A stretch of 64,000 nucleotides of DNA from contig WGOD01000002.1 of assembly GCA_016124205.1 (NCBI GenBank), positions 558,001 to 622,000 of the forward strand. Direction: 5' to 3'. A program made the translations under genes and the position numbers. Source of the stretch: Alphaproteobacteria bacterium (GTDB taxonomy: Bacteria; Pseudomonadota; Alphaproteobacteria; Caulobacterales; Maricaulaceae). Under the pieces are notes generated by a model. The model saw only the letters and a program-made list of their open reading frames with translations. It did not search any database and was not told the origin of the DNA. This document shows, piece by piece, positions 45,274 to 53,607 of this stretch. How positions within the stretch are numbered: the stretch's first letter is position 1; each line of letters opens with the position of its first letter.

Positions 45274-46043
45274 TCCTCGCCCGCCTCACACGCGCCATCC
45301 GCGAACAGAACTGGTTCGCCGTGGCGATCGAGTTCGTGATCGTCATTCTCGGTGTGGTGATCGGTTTCCAGGTGACCGCGTGGAATGCCGAGCGGGAAGC
45401 GAATGCGCGGGCGGAGATTCTGACCGCCCGCCTGATCGAGGACATGCAGGCCGAGCAATGGCGCGTCATCGGGGTCACCACCTATTACGAACAGGTCGCC
45501 GACAATGCCGAGCGTGCGCTGGCGACGCTTGAGGGGCGGCGCGAAACCGATGACCGGACCCTCGTCATCGAGGCATTCCGGGCGACGCAGATCTTCAGCT
45601 TCCCCGTCATCCGCACGACCTATGAAGAGCTGGTCTCCACCGGAACGATCGACCTGATCGAAGACGACTCCCTCATTGCGGCTGCCGTGGAATACTATGA
45701 GACAGGCTTGGAAGACCTCAGCCTTCAGAACCGCAGCCGGCCCTACCGCTATGCCTTTTTCGCGATCGCGGACCGGGGGCTCTACGACGCCCTCGCCGAC
45801 AATTGCGCGGAACCGCGGACGCTGGCCATCGGCGACTATGAGGCCCTGCCCAACATTCTCGAATCTCCGTGCGAAATCGACGGTCATGATGCGGCGTTCG
45901 CAGAGATGGCCCAGCGCCTGCGCGCGAGCGATACGATCCAGCCGCTGTTGCGGCAACGCCTGATCGAAACCTCGATCGAGAGCCGTGCACAAGTTTACTG
46001 GCTGAGACTGTTCGAGCGGATCCTGCCGCCGGTGTCCGAATGA
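45270..46043 (+). CDS. Array protein 8: single-pass membrane protein
   Basis: 257 residues, ATGA-coupled. LTRAIREQNWFAVAIEFVIVILGVVIGFQVTAW. Core motif TTYEELVSTGTIDLIEDDSLIAAAVEYYETGL. A cysteine pair lies in the distal domain (DNCAEPRTLAIG ... ESPCEIDG). Last of the set; its stop overlaps an ATG (46040) that reads into the following membrane-protein gene. Confidence 0.8.
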   Translation: MILARLTRAIREQNWFAVAIEFVIVILGVVIGFQVTAWNAEREANARAEILTARLIEDMQAEQWRVIGVTTYYEQVADNAERALATLEGRRETDDRTLVIEAFRATQIFSFPVIRTTYEELVSTGTIDLIEDDSLIAAAVEYYETGLEDLSLQNRSRPYRYAFFAIADRGLYDALADNCAEPRTLAIGDYEALPNILESPCEIDGHDAAFAEMAQRLRASDTIQPLLRQRLIETSIESRAQVYWLRLFERILPPVSE

Positions 46044-46063
46044 GTTCAATCCGGGGGGATGAC

Positions 46064-46705
46064 ATGAACCAGACCGTGCGCGGGGAGCGCTTCTTCTTTT
46101 TCTACAGCCTCGTGCTGTTCGCGATCGTGGTGACCGGCTTTCCGCTGCACGCCATCGTGAATGCGGACCACCTGCCGCCGATGCGGCCACTGTTGCACGT
46201 TCACGCACTTCTCATGGGATTCTGGTTTGCACTGATCGTGGTGCAGACGGGGTTGATCAGAAGCGGCCAGTACGCGCTGCACAAGACGCTGGGCGCAGCG
46301 AGCCTTGTGCTCGTCATCGCGATGCTGCCGTCAGGGATCTGGGTGTCCTACGAGAACATGCTGCGGACGGGCGCGCCGCAAATCCTGTACGTGAACACGC
46401 TCAACGCGACATTCTTCGCCCTGTACTATCTGATGGCGCTGAACTGGCGGAACACGCCGGCCCTGCACAAGCGCTTCATGATGCTGGCGAGCCTTTCGCT
46501 GATGTTCCCGGCGCTGGCGCGCGTCGGCTATGTGCTGGACCTGAACCCTTTCGCCGTCCTGCCGATGTGGCTGGCGCTGCTCTTCACCCTGCCGGCCTAT
46601 GACCTGATCCGGGAACGGAAGATCAAGCGTGCCACGGCCGTGGGTCTGATCCTGACCATCGTCTATCTCGGCATTGCCATCTTCATCGGGCCGCCGCCGG
46701 AATGA
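46064..46705 (+). CDS. Multi-pass membrane protein (DUF2306-like)
   Basis: 213 residues with about six membrane segments: FFFFYSLVLFAIVVTGFPLHA, LLHVHALLMGFWFALIVVQTGLI, LGAASLVLVIAMLPSGIWVSY, LYVNTLNATFFALYYLMALNW, MLASLSLMFPALARVGYVLD and VGLILTIVYLGIAIFIGP. His residues in LLHVHALLMG and ALHKTLG/ALHKRFM recall small haem-binding-like DUF2306 proteins. GGGGGGA before the ATG at 46064 favours this start; an in-frame ATG at 46040 overlaps the array-8 stop, so coupling to the array is possible. Confidence 0.7.
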   Translation: MNQTVRGERFFFFYSLVLFAIVVTGFPLHAIVNADHLPPMRPLLHVHALLMGFWFALIVVQTGLIRSGQYALHKTLGAASLVLVIAMLPSGIWVSYENMLRTGAPQILYVNTLNATFFALYYLMALNWRNTPALHKRFMMLASLSLMFPALARVGYVLDLNPFAVLPMWLALLFTLPAYDLIRERKIKRATAVGLILTIVYLGIAIFIGPPPE

Positions 46706-46773
46706 GGCCGGGCATTTCGCAGGCGGATTCGCGGCGATAGAGTCGGGCTCGACCTGTCGCTGAAAGATCAATT

Positions 46774-47706
46774 GTGCCGACTTCGCCTCCCCGCCCACTC
46801 ATCATCGATTGCGATCCCGGCGTGGACGACTGCATGGCGCTGTTCCTGGCGGCGGCTTCGCCCGAACTTGACCTGAAGGCGGTCTGCACGGTCGCGGGCA
46901 ATGTCCGGGTCGAGACATGCACCGCCAATGCGCTCGGCGCGCTGGCGCTGGCCGGACGCGGCGACGTGCCGGTCTTTGGCGGTTGCGAAAGCCCGCTGAA
47001 GGTCGACCCGGTCTTTGCCGATCACATCCATGGCGAAAGCGGGCTGGGCCGCGCCATCCTGCCCCCGCCGCGACGGGACGCGGAGCCGATCGATGCGGTC
47101 AGCTGGCTGATCGAGACACTGAGCGCGGCGGAAGCACCGGTCACGCTCGCCATCACAGGCCCGGCGACCAATCTTGCGACGGCCCTGACCCGAGCGCCGG
47201 ACATCGCGGCGGGAATCGCCGAAATCGTCATCATGGGCGGCGCGGATATCGAGGGCGGCAATATCACGCCGCATGCCGAGTTCAATTTCTACGCCGACCC
47301 GCATGCGGCCGGGATCGTGCTGGCGTGCGGCCGCCCCATCACCGTGATCGGGCTCGACACCACGCTGCAGCTGCGCTGCACGCCCGCGCGGATGGACCGC
47401 CTGAACGCCATCGGTTCGCCGGTCGCCCGCGCCGGATGGGACATGATGGAGCATGTCAACACCATCTATGGCGAGATTTATGGCGCCGAAGGCGCGGCGC
47501 TGCACGATCCATGCGTGATCCTCTATCTGTTGCGCCCGGACCTGTTCGACGCCGAGCCGGTTCGGATCGCCGCGCTGACCGAAGGCGAAATGCGCGGGCA
47601 TAGTGCCGTGACCCGGGGCAGTGCGGACGCGAATGCGCTTTGGGTCACCCGGATCGACGCGGAGGCCGCCTTCGCCCTTCTGCTGGAAAGGATCGTCCGT
47701 CTATGA
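46774..47706 (+). CDS. Inosine/uridine-preferring nucleoside hydrolase
   Basis: 310 residues from a GTG start. Calcium-dependent enzyme that splits the N-ribosidic bond of nucleosides, giving base and ribose. The motif IDCDPGVDDCMAL near 12-24 supplies the Ca ligands. TLAITGPATNLATAL, IVIMGGADIEGGNITPHAEFNFYADPHAA and the His in LHDPCVILYLL complete the active site. Coupled by ATGA to the ribokinase-like gene, which would use the released ribose. Confidence 0.93.
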   Translation: MPTSPPRPLIIDCDPGVDDCMALFLAAASPELDLKAVCTVAGNVRVETCTANALGALALAGRGDVPVFGGCESPLKVDPVFADHIHGESGLGRAILPPPRRDAEPIDAVSWLIETLSAAEAPVTLAITGPATNLATALTRAPDIAAGIAEIVIMGGADIEGGNITPHAEFNFYADPHAAGIVLACGRPITVIGLDTTLQLRCTPARMDRLNAIGSPVARAGWDMMEHVNTIYGEIYGAEGAALHDPCVILYLLRPDLFDAEPVRIAALTEGEMRGHSAVTRGSADANALWVTRIDAEAAFALLLERIVRL

Positions 47707-48575
47707 GCGCGCTCCGCATCACCGTGGCCGGTTCGGTCAATCTCGATCTTGTTGCGCGGTGCGATCACCTGCCGGTGGCGGGCGAGACCGTGCTGGGCGG
47801 CGTGTTTGCGCAGCATCCCGGCGGCAAGGGCGCGAACCAGGCGCTGGCTGCCCGCCGTCTCGGTGCCGAGGTCGCATTGCTGGCCTGTGTCGGGACGGAT
47901 GCGAATGCCGAGGCGGCGCTGTCCCTGTTGCAGTCCGACGGTGTGGACCTCGCCGGCTGCGGGTCAATCTCCGGAGCCTCGACGGGCGTCGCGCTGATCG
48001 CGGTCAGCGATGCCGGAGAGAACCAGATCGTGGTCGCGCCGGGTGCCAATGCGGCCTTCACACCGGACCTTCTGCCGGACGTGATTGACGGGGCGTTGAT
48101 CGCGCAGCTGGAAGTCCCGATCGAAACGGTGTGCGAGGCGGCGAAGCGCTGCACCGGCCTGGTCGCGCTCAATCTCGCCCCGGCTTTCGACGTGCCTGAC
48201 AGCTTGCTCGAGCGGGCGGATCTGATCGTCGTGAATGAGGGGGAAGCCGCCTTCTACGGTGTGGAGCGGCTGAAAGCGGCGGGCGGGTTGCTGGCGGTCA
48301 CGCTCGGATCCGCAGGCGCAGTCCTTTATCGCGACGGCGAAGAGGGCGCGCGAGCGGCTCCGCCTGAAGTGAACGTCGTCGATACGACCGGAGCGGGCGA
48401 CACCTTCGTCGCCGCGTTGACGCTCGCCCTGCTCGAAGGACGGACGGAGGCGGACGCGCTCACCTTCGCCTGCACGGCCAGCGCCCTGTCGGTCACGCGA
48501 GAAGGCGCGCAGCCCAGCCTGCCGCAGCGCAAGGATGTTGACGCGCTGATCGCTGCGGGAAAGACAGGCGCATGA
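47703..48575 (+). CDS. rbsK: Ribokinase (PfkB family)
   Basis: 290 residues. VAGSVNLDLVARCDHLPVAGETVLGG and HPGGKGANQALAARRLGAEVALLACVGTD are typical of ribokinase; the C-terminal VNVVDTTGAGDTFVAAL holds the anion hole and catalytic Asp. Phosphorylates D-ribose to ribose-5-phosphate. Lies between nucleoside hydrolase and the oxygenase gene, all joined by ATGA overlaps, a small nucleoside-salvage unit. The start is MSALRITVAGS at the overlap. Confidence 0.9.
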   Translation: MSALRITVAGSVNLDLVARCDHLPVAGETVLGGVFAQHPGGKGANQALAARRLGAEVALLACVGTDANAEAALSLLQSDGVDLAGCGSISGASTGVALIAVSDAGENQIVVAPGANAAFTPDLLPDVIDGALIAQLEVPIETVCEAAKRCTGLVALNLAPAFDVPDSLLERADLIVVNEGEAAFYGVERLKAAGGLLAVTLGSAGAVLYRDGEEGARAAPPEVNVVDTTGAGDTFVAALTLALLEGRTEADALTFACTASALSVTREGAQPSLPQRKDVDALIAAGKTGA

Positions 48576-49495
48576 CCGACGCAATCGCCCATCTCGACCT
48601 CTCGGACTTCACCGACGGCAGCGAAACCGCCCGTGCGGACTTCGTGCGCCGCCTGATGGACGGCTTGAAGCGTCACGGTTTCATCACGCTGGAAGGCCAC
48701 GGGGTGGACACGCACCTGCTCGACGCGAGCTATCGCGTGTCGGCGGAATTCTTTGCTCAGCCGGACGCCGAGAAGCGCCGGCATGCCGGGGCGCTGCGCG
48801 GCTATACGCCGTTCGGCGTGGAGCACGCCAAGGACCAGAATGTGCCGGACCTGAAGGAGTTCTGGCAGATCGGCCACGAGGCGCGTCCAGGCGAAAGCGT
48901 CGAGCATCCGAATGTCTGGCCCGAAACGCCGGCGTCTTTCCGGGAAACGTTCGAGACGCTGTTCGACCGGCTGTTCGATACCGGCCGCGAGCTTCTCAAA
49001 GCCATCGCGATCGGGCTCGAGCTGAAGGAAGACTGGTTCGAGGCGCGGGTAAAGGGCGGCACGTCCCTGCTGCGCCTTCTGCACTATCCGCCGGTCCCAG
49101 ACGGGGCTGATCCCCGCTCGGTTCGAGCCGCGGCGCATGAAGACATCAATCTGATCACGCTGCTGGTGGCGGCCGAAGGATCGGGTCTCGAATTGCTCGA
49201 CCGGGATGGGAAATGGAAGCCGGTGGAGAATGAACGCGGGCATCTCGTCGTCGACACCGGGGACATGATGGCGCGCCTGACCGGCGGGGTGATCCCGGCG
49301 ACGACGCATCGTGTGGTCAATCCGACCGGCCCGAATGTCAGCCGCTATTCGATGCCCTTCTTCCTGCAGCCGAAGTCCGATGTGGTGCTGGAATGTGTTC
49401 CGTCCTGCCGTGAAGCCGGCCGGCCCGAAGCGCCGGTTACGGCGGGCGAATTCCTGAACCAGCGCCTGAAGGAGATCGGCCTGCCGGCCAGCTAG
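48572..49495 (+). CDS. Isopenicillin N synthase-like 2OG-Fe(II) oxygenase
   Basis: 307 residues. DIOX_N-like start (LDLSDFTDGSETARADFVRRLMDGLKRHGFITLEGHGV) and 2OG-Fe(II) domain with iron ligands HED (AAHEDINLITLL) and the distal His in ATTHRVVNP, plus the 2-oxoglutarate Arg-x-Ser in SRYSMPFF. The substrate is unknown; relatives act on nucleobases or small acids, and a pyrimidine-related role would fit the operon (inference). Its stop overlaps the stop of the convergent DUF2254 gene in a CTAG. Confidence 0.88.
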   Translation: MTDAIAHLDLSDFTDGSETARADFVRRLMDGLKRHGFITLEGHGVDTHLLDASYRVSAEFFAQPDAEKRRHAGALRGYTPFGVEHAKDQNVPDLKEFWQIGHEARPGESVEHPNVWPETPASFRETFETLFDRLFDTGRELLKAIAIGLELKEDWFEARVKGGTSLLRLLHYPPVPDGADPRSVRAAAHEDINLITLLVAAEGSGLELLDRDGKWKPVENERGHLVVDTGDMMARLTGGVIPATTHRVVNPTGPNVSRYSMPFFLQPKSDVVLECVPSCREAGRPEAPVTAGEFLNQRLKEIGLPAS

Positions 49496-50718
49496 GCGTC
49501 GGCAGCGGATTTGACCGCGTCGAATCCCCAGCCTTCTCCGAGGCGGGCCTCCGCATAGTCGAGCGCGCGCTGGCGCAGACGCGGTATCGCCCCGCCATAC
49601 CGATCCGGGTCGGTGCGTTCGAGCATGGTCAGAACGACCTGAAGGCGTGTCGCGACCTCGACCAGACCGGCCCCGTCGCGCGCGGTCGCCAGAAACGCAT
49701 CCTCGAGAGCTTCGCCGATATCGAGAGGCGTTGTGGTCAACCCCTCGACTGGTTCGACCGGGTCGCATTCGCGCCGCAGGCCGGACCAGGTCTCGAACAA
49801 CCGCGCCTGTGCCGCGAGCACGGAGATCGCCGTGCCCGGGTCATTGACGCCGGGTGACAGGGCGCGCGATGCAATCTCCGACAGGGCCACCAGTCCGAAC
49901 CGCGGATCTTCCGCGAAGGTCCGCTCCGTCGACACGACGAAGGCCTGCCGGATGCAATCCGCGATCTCGTTGGTCAGACCGGTTGCGCGCGCCAGGGGGC
50001 GGCCCGCACCGACGAAATGTCCGGGCCGGGCCAGAATGTGGATCCGGATGTCATGCCTGGAGATGAGGTCCACCAGGCTGTGGAAGTCGACCGATTGCAC
50101 ATAGCCGGTGCAGCCCGCCGCGATCGGTTCGGAATTGGCCGGGGGTTCCGCGGCACTGCGTCCGCCAAGTCCGGGATGGCGCACATCGCTGCGGATCGCC
50201 TCGCAGGCCGCGCGCTCGATCGCGAGAATGGCCTCCTCGACCCCGCCAAATCCGGACAGGCGCTCGATCCAGCGGATGAGCGCATAGACCACGACCCCGA
50301 CGAGGATCAGCGTGAGCGCGAAGAGGACCGGCAGGTCGGCGTTGGAGTAGAGGCCGGACGACAGTCCGATCAAAGCCAGGAGGCTGAAGAGAAAGGCACC
50401 GATGAAGGTCGAGACCGCTGTCTGGGCAGTGCGGTCCTCGGTCATCAGGGGGCGGGCACGCGGCGTCGCTGCCTGCGCTGCAGCCTGAAAGGCCTGGAAC
50501 ATCGTGGCGAGGGCGAAGATCGCGACCGCCAGCAGGCTGGACGCGAGGATTTCGAGCGTTTGCTCGACCGCGCCATCATTGATCCAGCCAACCCAGCTTT
50601 CCGGAATGAAGAGGGCGACGATGGGGGTCAATCCGATGGTCAGGACCGAGGCCAGCGCGTAGAGAGCCGGCCGGAACCAGATCGACCGGACAATTCGCTT
50701 CAGAAGGAATAAATTCAT
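49492..50718 (-). CDS. DUF2254 membrane protein
   Basis: 408 residues. Four N-terminal membrane segments (IWFRPALYALASVLTIGLTPIVALF; LASSLLAVAIFALATMFQAFQAAAQAATPRA; FIGAFLFSLLALIGLSSGLY; PVLFALTLILVGVVVYALIRWI), then a large soluble domain. GYVQSVDFHSLVDLISRHDIRIHILARPGHFVGAGRPLA and DPRFGLVALSEIASRALSPGVNDPGTA are DUF2254 hallmarks. Function unknown. The start MNLFLLKRIVRSIWF is preferred over a 20-codon longer frame. Confidence 0.88.
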   Translation of the reverse strand: MNLFLLKRIVRSIWFRPALYALASVLTIGLTPIVALFIPESWVGWINDGAVEQTLEILASSLLAVAIFALATMFQAFQAAAQAATPRARPLMTEDRTAQTAVSTFIGAFLFSLLALIGLSSGLYSNADLPVLFALTLILVGVVVYALIRWIERLSGFGGVEEAILAIERAACEAIRSDVRHPGLGGRSAAEPPANSEPIAAGCTGYVQSVDFHSLVDLISRHDIRIHILARPGHFVGAGRPLARATGLTNEIADCIRQAFVVSTERTFAEDPRFGLVALSEIASRALSPGVNDPGTAISVLAAQARLFETWSGLRRECDPVEPVEGLTTTPLDIGEALEDAFLATARDGAGLVEVATRLQVVLTMLERTDPDRYGGAIPRLRQRALDYAEARLGEGWGFDAVKSAADA

Positions 50719-50838
50719 CGAACCCCGCCTTCGCTGCAAACGCGTTCGAATCGCGCCCGCGGGTTCAGAACGGCTCAACCGCCATCTCGTTCCGCCCGGA
50801 TTGCCGTGCTAGATCCTGACCGGCGGGGAGGGTCCACG

Positions 50839-51723
50839 GTGAACACACCATCTGCGGTACGCGTGTTGTCGCTGCCGGTCACGATCGCGCTGGCAGCTCT
50901 GGCCATTGCGGCCTTCGCCGGCAATTCCCTCCTGACGCGCGCGGCCCTGTCCGGCGCGCTGATCAGCCCCGGCGCGTTCGGGACGATCCGGCTGGCCAGC
51001 GGCGCCGCGGCCTTGATGGTGTTCGCGCTATTGACCCGGCGGGAGGTCATTCCCCGCCATCGCGACATACCCGGCGCGGCCGCGCTTGCGGCCTATACCG
51101 GCTTCTTCTCCTTCGCCTATGTCGCGCTCGATGCCGCGACCGGGGCGCTGATCCTGTTTGCCGCCGTGGGGGCGACCGTCACCCTGGCTTCGCTGCGGAA
51201 GGGCGTCCGCCTGGCCGAGCTCGCCGGCCTGCTGCTGGCCTTTGGCGGGCTGGTCTGGCTGCTGCTGCCAGGGGCGGAGGCAGCCCCGCTCGGTGCGGCG
51301 GCCCTGATGGCCGCCGCAGGCATCGCCTGGGGCGTCTACACCTTGCTGGGCCGATCGGGCGGCGAGCCGGTCGGAAGGACGGCGCGCAATTTCTGGCTCG
51401 CCTGGCCCTTTCTGATCCCGGCGATGATGTTTGTCGGGCTCGACGAAGTGACACGCGACGGCGTCGTGATCGCGGTCGTCTGCGGCGTCATCACCTCTGC
51501 GGCCGGCTATTCGGTCTGGTATCTCTGCCTGCCCCGCCTGCCGGTGGTCGCGTCCGGCAGCGTGCAATTGGCAACACCCGCCGCGGCGGCCCTGGGCGGG
51601 ATTGTTCTGCTGGGAGAACCGGCAGGATGGCGGCTGGCCGGAGCCAGCGCGCTCATCCTGACCGGAATTGCCCTGACGCTGATCCGCCGGCCTCAGGCCC
51701 GCTCGATCACGCCGAAGGCGTAG
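50839..51723 (+). CDS. EamA/DMT family transporter
   Basis: 294 residues with about ten membrane segments (from VTIALAALAIAAFAGNSLLTRAALSG to LAGASALILTGIALTLI). GTG start at 50839 with GGGGAGGG 6 nt upstream; the earlier ATG in frame is rejected on spacing. LAAYTGFFSFAYVALDAATGALILFAAVGATVTLASL is a typical first repeat. Substrate unknown. Its last 31 bp overlap the convergent JmjC gene. Confidence 0.88.
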   Translation: MNTPSAVRVLSLPVTIALAALAIAAFAGNSLLTRAALSGALISPGAFGTIRLASGAAALMVFALLTRREVIPRHRDIPGAAALAAYTGFFSFAYVALDAATGALILFAAVGATVTLASLRKGVRLAELAGLLLAFGGLVWLLLPGAEAAPLGAAALMAAAGIAWGVYTLLGRSGGEPVGRTARNFWLAWPFLIPAMMFVGLDEVTRDGVVIAVVCGVITSAAGYSVWYLCLPRLPVVASGSVQLATPAAAALGGIVLLGEPAGWRLAGASALILTGIALTLIRRPQARSITPKA

Positions 51724-52883
51724 AGCTTGTTCAGCGATTCCTGCGCCTCGTCGCCTTCGAGCATGGAGAAGCTCTCGAGCGAGATTTCCTTGCCATCCAG
51801 CATGGCCTGAATGGCAGGCTCGGCCGTCAGCTTGAAGGTCAGTTCGCCGCCCGCCGTAATCAGGACGAGCGCTTCCTTCTCCTCGTTCTCCGCAAGGCGC
51901 CAGGGCACGAGCGGACGCAGGCGGAATTTCGCACCCGGCGTCATCGGCGCCGCCCGGCCGACGATCGCACCGGCGGAATCGGGCTGGCGCGAACGGATGA
52001 AGGTGTCGGTGAAGAAGTCCATCGCACTTTCGAGTTCAAGTTCCTTGCCGAGCACGGCCACAAGGTCGTTGAAGTGTTCGGTCGCCTTCGTGCGGTCGAA
52101 ATCGTCGCGCGCGAATCCTGGCGGCAGAGAGCGCCGGAAGCCGGGATGGTTGAGCGCGACTTCGGACACGGCCTCGAGCATCAGGTCGGCCCAGGTCTTC
52201 ACGATCAGACCGCAGGTGATGTGCAGCGAGTCGCCTTCGCCCGCCGTCGACGCGTCATGCACAAGGCCGCGCGGGACATAGGCGCATTCGCCGGCCTTCA
52301 GGACGAAGCTTTCGACCGGTTCGCCGATCTCGTGCGCGCCGGACTGGAAGCCCTCGCCGCGATACGGGTTCTCGATCGGCGTGTTGTAGAGACGCCAGTG
52401 CTTTTCGCCCTCGATCTGCAGCACGAAGACATCGTGGTCGTCGTAGTGCGTGCGGAAACCCTGAGAGTTCGGCGGCGTCAGATAGATATTCGTCTGCACA
52501 TGGCAGGACAGGACAGATTCCAGAGCGCGGCAGAAATCCTTCAGCTTCGGATCCAGCTGATGCAGCTGCGGCAGGATCAGCGTCGCGCCCTCACGATAGA
52601 GATCGGAAATCGCACCGCGATCAGCACCGCCACCGTCGAACAGGAACTGGTCACGGTGGACCGGGGGTTCGGCCCGCGCCATGTCGACCTGGGAGCCGTC
52701 GAGATCGAGCGAGGCGAGAAGGTCGTCGATCCGGGCGATCGAGAGCAGATCCTTGTACCGGTTCGGCTCGTCGCGGCGAATGATCAGGGCCTTCGCCTCA
52801 TGGTAGTTGGCGAAGAAATCGTCCCGATCCGTCGGTCCGATCACATAGTCCAGCGGGTTCGCCCGCCAGGGCGCATTCTTCAT
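51693..52883 (-). CDS. JmjC/cupin-type 2OG oxygenase (RoxA-like)
   Basis: 396 residues. The fold of bacterial ribosomal oxygenases is suggested by a JmjC core: FRTHYDDHDVFVLQIEGEKHWRLY supplies the H-x-D iron ligands and lysine for 2OG, and CAYVPRGLVHDASTAGEGDSLHITCG the distal His. The N-terminal part and the winged-helix-like C-terminal part match cupin-4 proteins. Target unknown; an arginyl or histidyl hydroxylase acting on ribosomal protein is possible. The start is MKNAPWRANPLDYVI with GGGGGAGA upstream. Confidence 0.83.
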   Translation of the reverse strand: MKNAPWRANPLDYVIGPTDRDDFFANYHEAKALIIRRDEPNRYKDLLSIARIDDLLASLDLDGSQVDMARAEPPVHRDQFLFDGGGADRGAISDLYREGATLILPQLHQLDPKLKDFCRALESVLSCHVQTNIYLTPPNSQGFRTHYDDHDVFVLQIEGEKHWRLYNTPIENPYRGEGFQSGAHEIGEPVESFVLKAGECAYVPRGLVHDASTAGEGDSLHITCGLIVKTWADLMLEAVSEVALNHPGFRRSLPPGFARDDFDRTKATEHFNDLVAVLGKELELESAMDFFTDTFIRSRQPDSAGAIVGRAAPMTPGAKFRLRPLVPWRLAENEEKEALVLITAGGELTFKLTAEPAIQAMLDGKEISLESFSMLEGDEAQESLNKLYAFGVIERA

Positions 52884-53046
52884 GGTCGTCCGTCTCCCCC
52901 GAAAACCATACAGATTGTAAGGATAATCGTCGTTCGATGTGATGTCAGGCGGCGATTCAGCGTCGTGAATCACGCCCGAACCAAGCTAGTCCGCCGCGCG
53001 AGCCCGGCAAAGGCCAACGCGGCGGAAGTTTTACGATGTCAGGCGA

Positions 53047-53535
53047 TCAGCAGCGTCGGCCGCCTCCGACCGGGTCGGCATAGGTCCCCGTGTCGCTGTC
53101 GGTGCAGCTGCGGCGTCCGCCGCGGCCGTTCCCGACGGGATCGGCATAGGCGCCCGTGTCGCTGTCGGTCAGCCCGGTGCGCCGGCCGCCCCCGCGGCCC
53201 CCGCGACCGCCGCGGCCCCCGCCCCGGCCATTTCCGACGGGGTCGGCATAAGTGCCGGTGTCACTGTCGGTAATGCCGGAGGTGTAGTTGCCGCGTCCAT
53301 TGCCGACGGGATCGGCATAGTTGCCGGTGTCGCTGTCGGTGATTCCGGACCGGTATCCGCTGCCGCGGCCATAGCCGACCGCATCGGCATAGGCGCCGAC
53401 GTCAGAATCGGTAATGCCGGTGTAGTAGCCCGTTGTCGCGCAACCGCTGACGGCACCTGCCGCTCCGGTCGCAATCGCCACGCCACCGGCGCGGGTCAGG
53501 AATGAACGGCGGCTGAGCTTGCCCTTCTTGGCCAT
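53047..53535 (-). CDS. Tat-exported TDSD-repeat protein 1
   Basis: 162 residues. Twin-arginine signal SRRSFLTRAGG at 8-18, hydrophobic stretch and a Cys after VSGCATTG that could be lipidated. The mature part is five repeats of about 20 residues, each TDSDxGxYADPVGNGRG with the x variable, separated by Gly/Arg linkers. Asp-x-Asp spacing resembles calcium-binding loops (inference). No known family name. Third and last of the set in transcription order; two Cys lie near the C-terminus (SCTDSD and RRC). Confidence 0.78.
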   Translation of the reverse strand: MAKKGKLSRRSFLTRAGGVAIATGAAGAVSGCATTGYYTGITDSDVGAYADAVGYGRGSGYRSGITDSDTGNYADPVGNGRGNYTSGITDSDTGTYADPVGNGRGGGRGGRGGRGGGRRTGLTDSDTGAYADPVGNGRGGRRSCTDSDTGTYADPVGGGRRC

Positions 53536-53570
53536 GACTGGCCTCCTTGTCGCTGCGAACCAAAGGAAGA

Positions 53571-53596
53571 CGGCGCCTCCCGAGGGGGAAGCGCCG
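53571..53596 (-). terminator. Terminator after TDSD-repeat gene 2
   Basis: On the minus strand CGGCGCTTCCC and GGGAGGCGCCG form an 11-bp stem (one G-T) with a 4-nt loop, then a TC-rich tail. It separates repeat genes 2 and 1. Confidence 0.62.
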
Positions 53597-53607
53597 CCGA
53601 CCTTGTC

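Noticed and set aside
51627-53273. 548-codon plus-strand frame over the JmjC gene
   Set aside because: Shadow of the minus-strand oxygenase, which has its iron ligands and a ribosome site.
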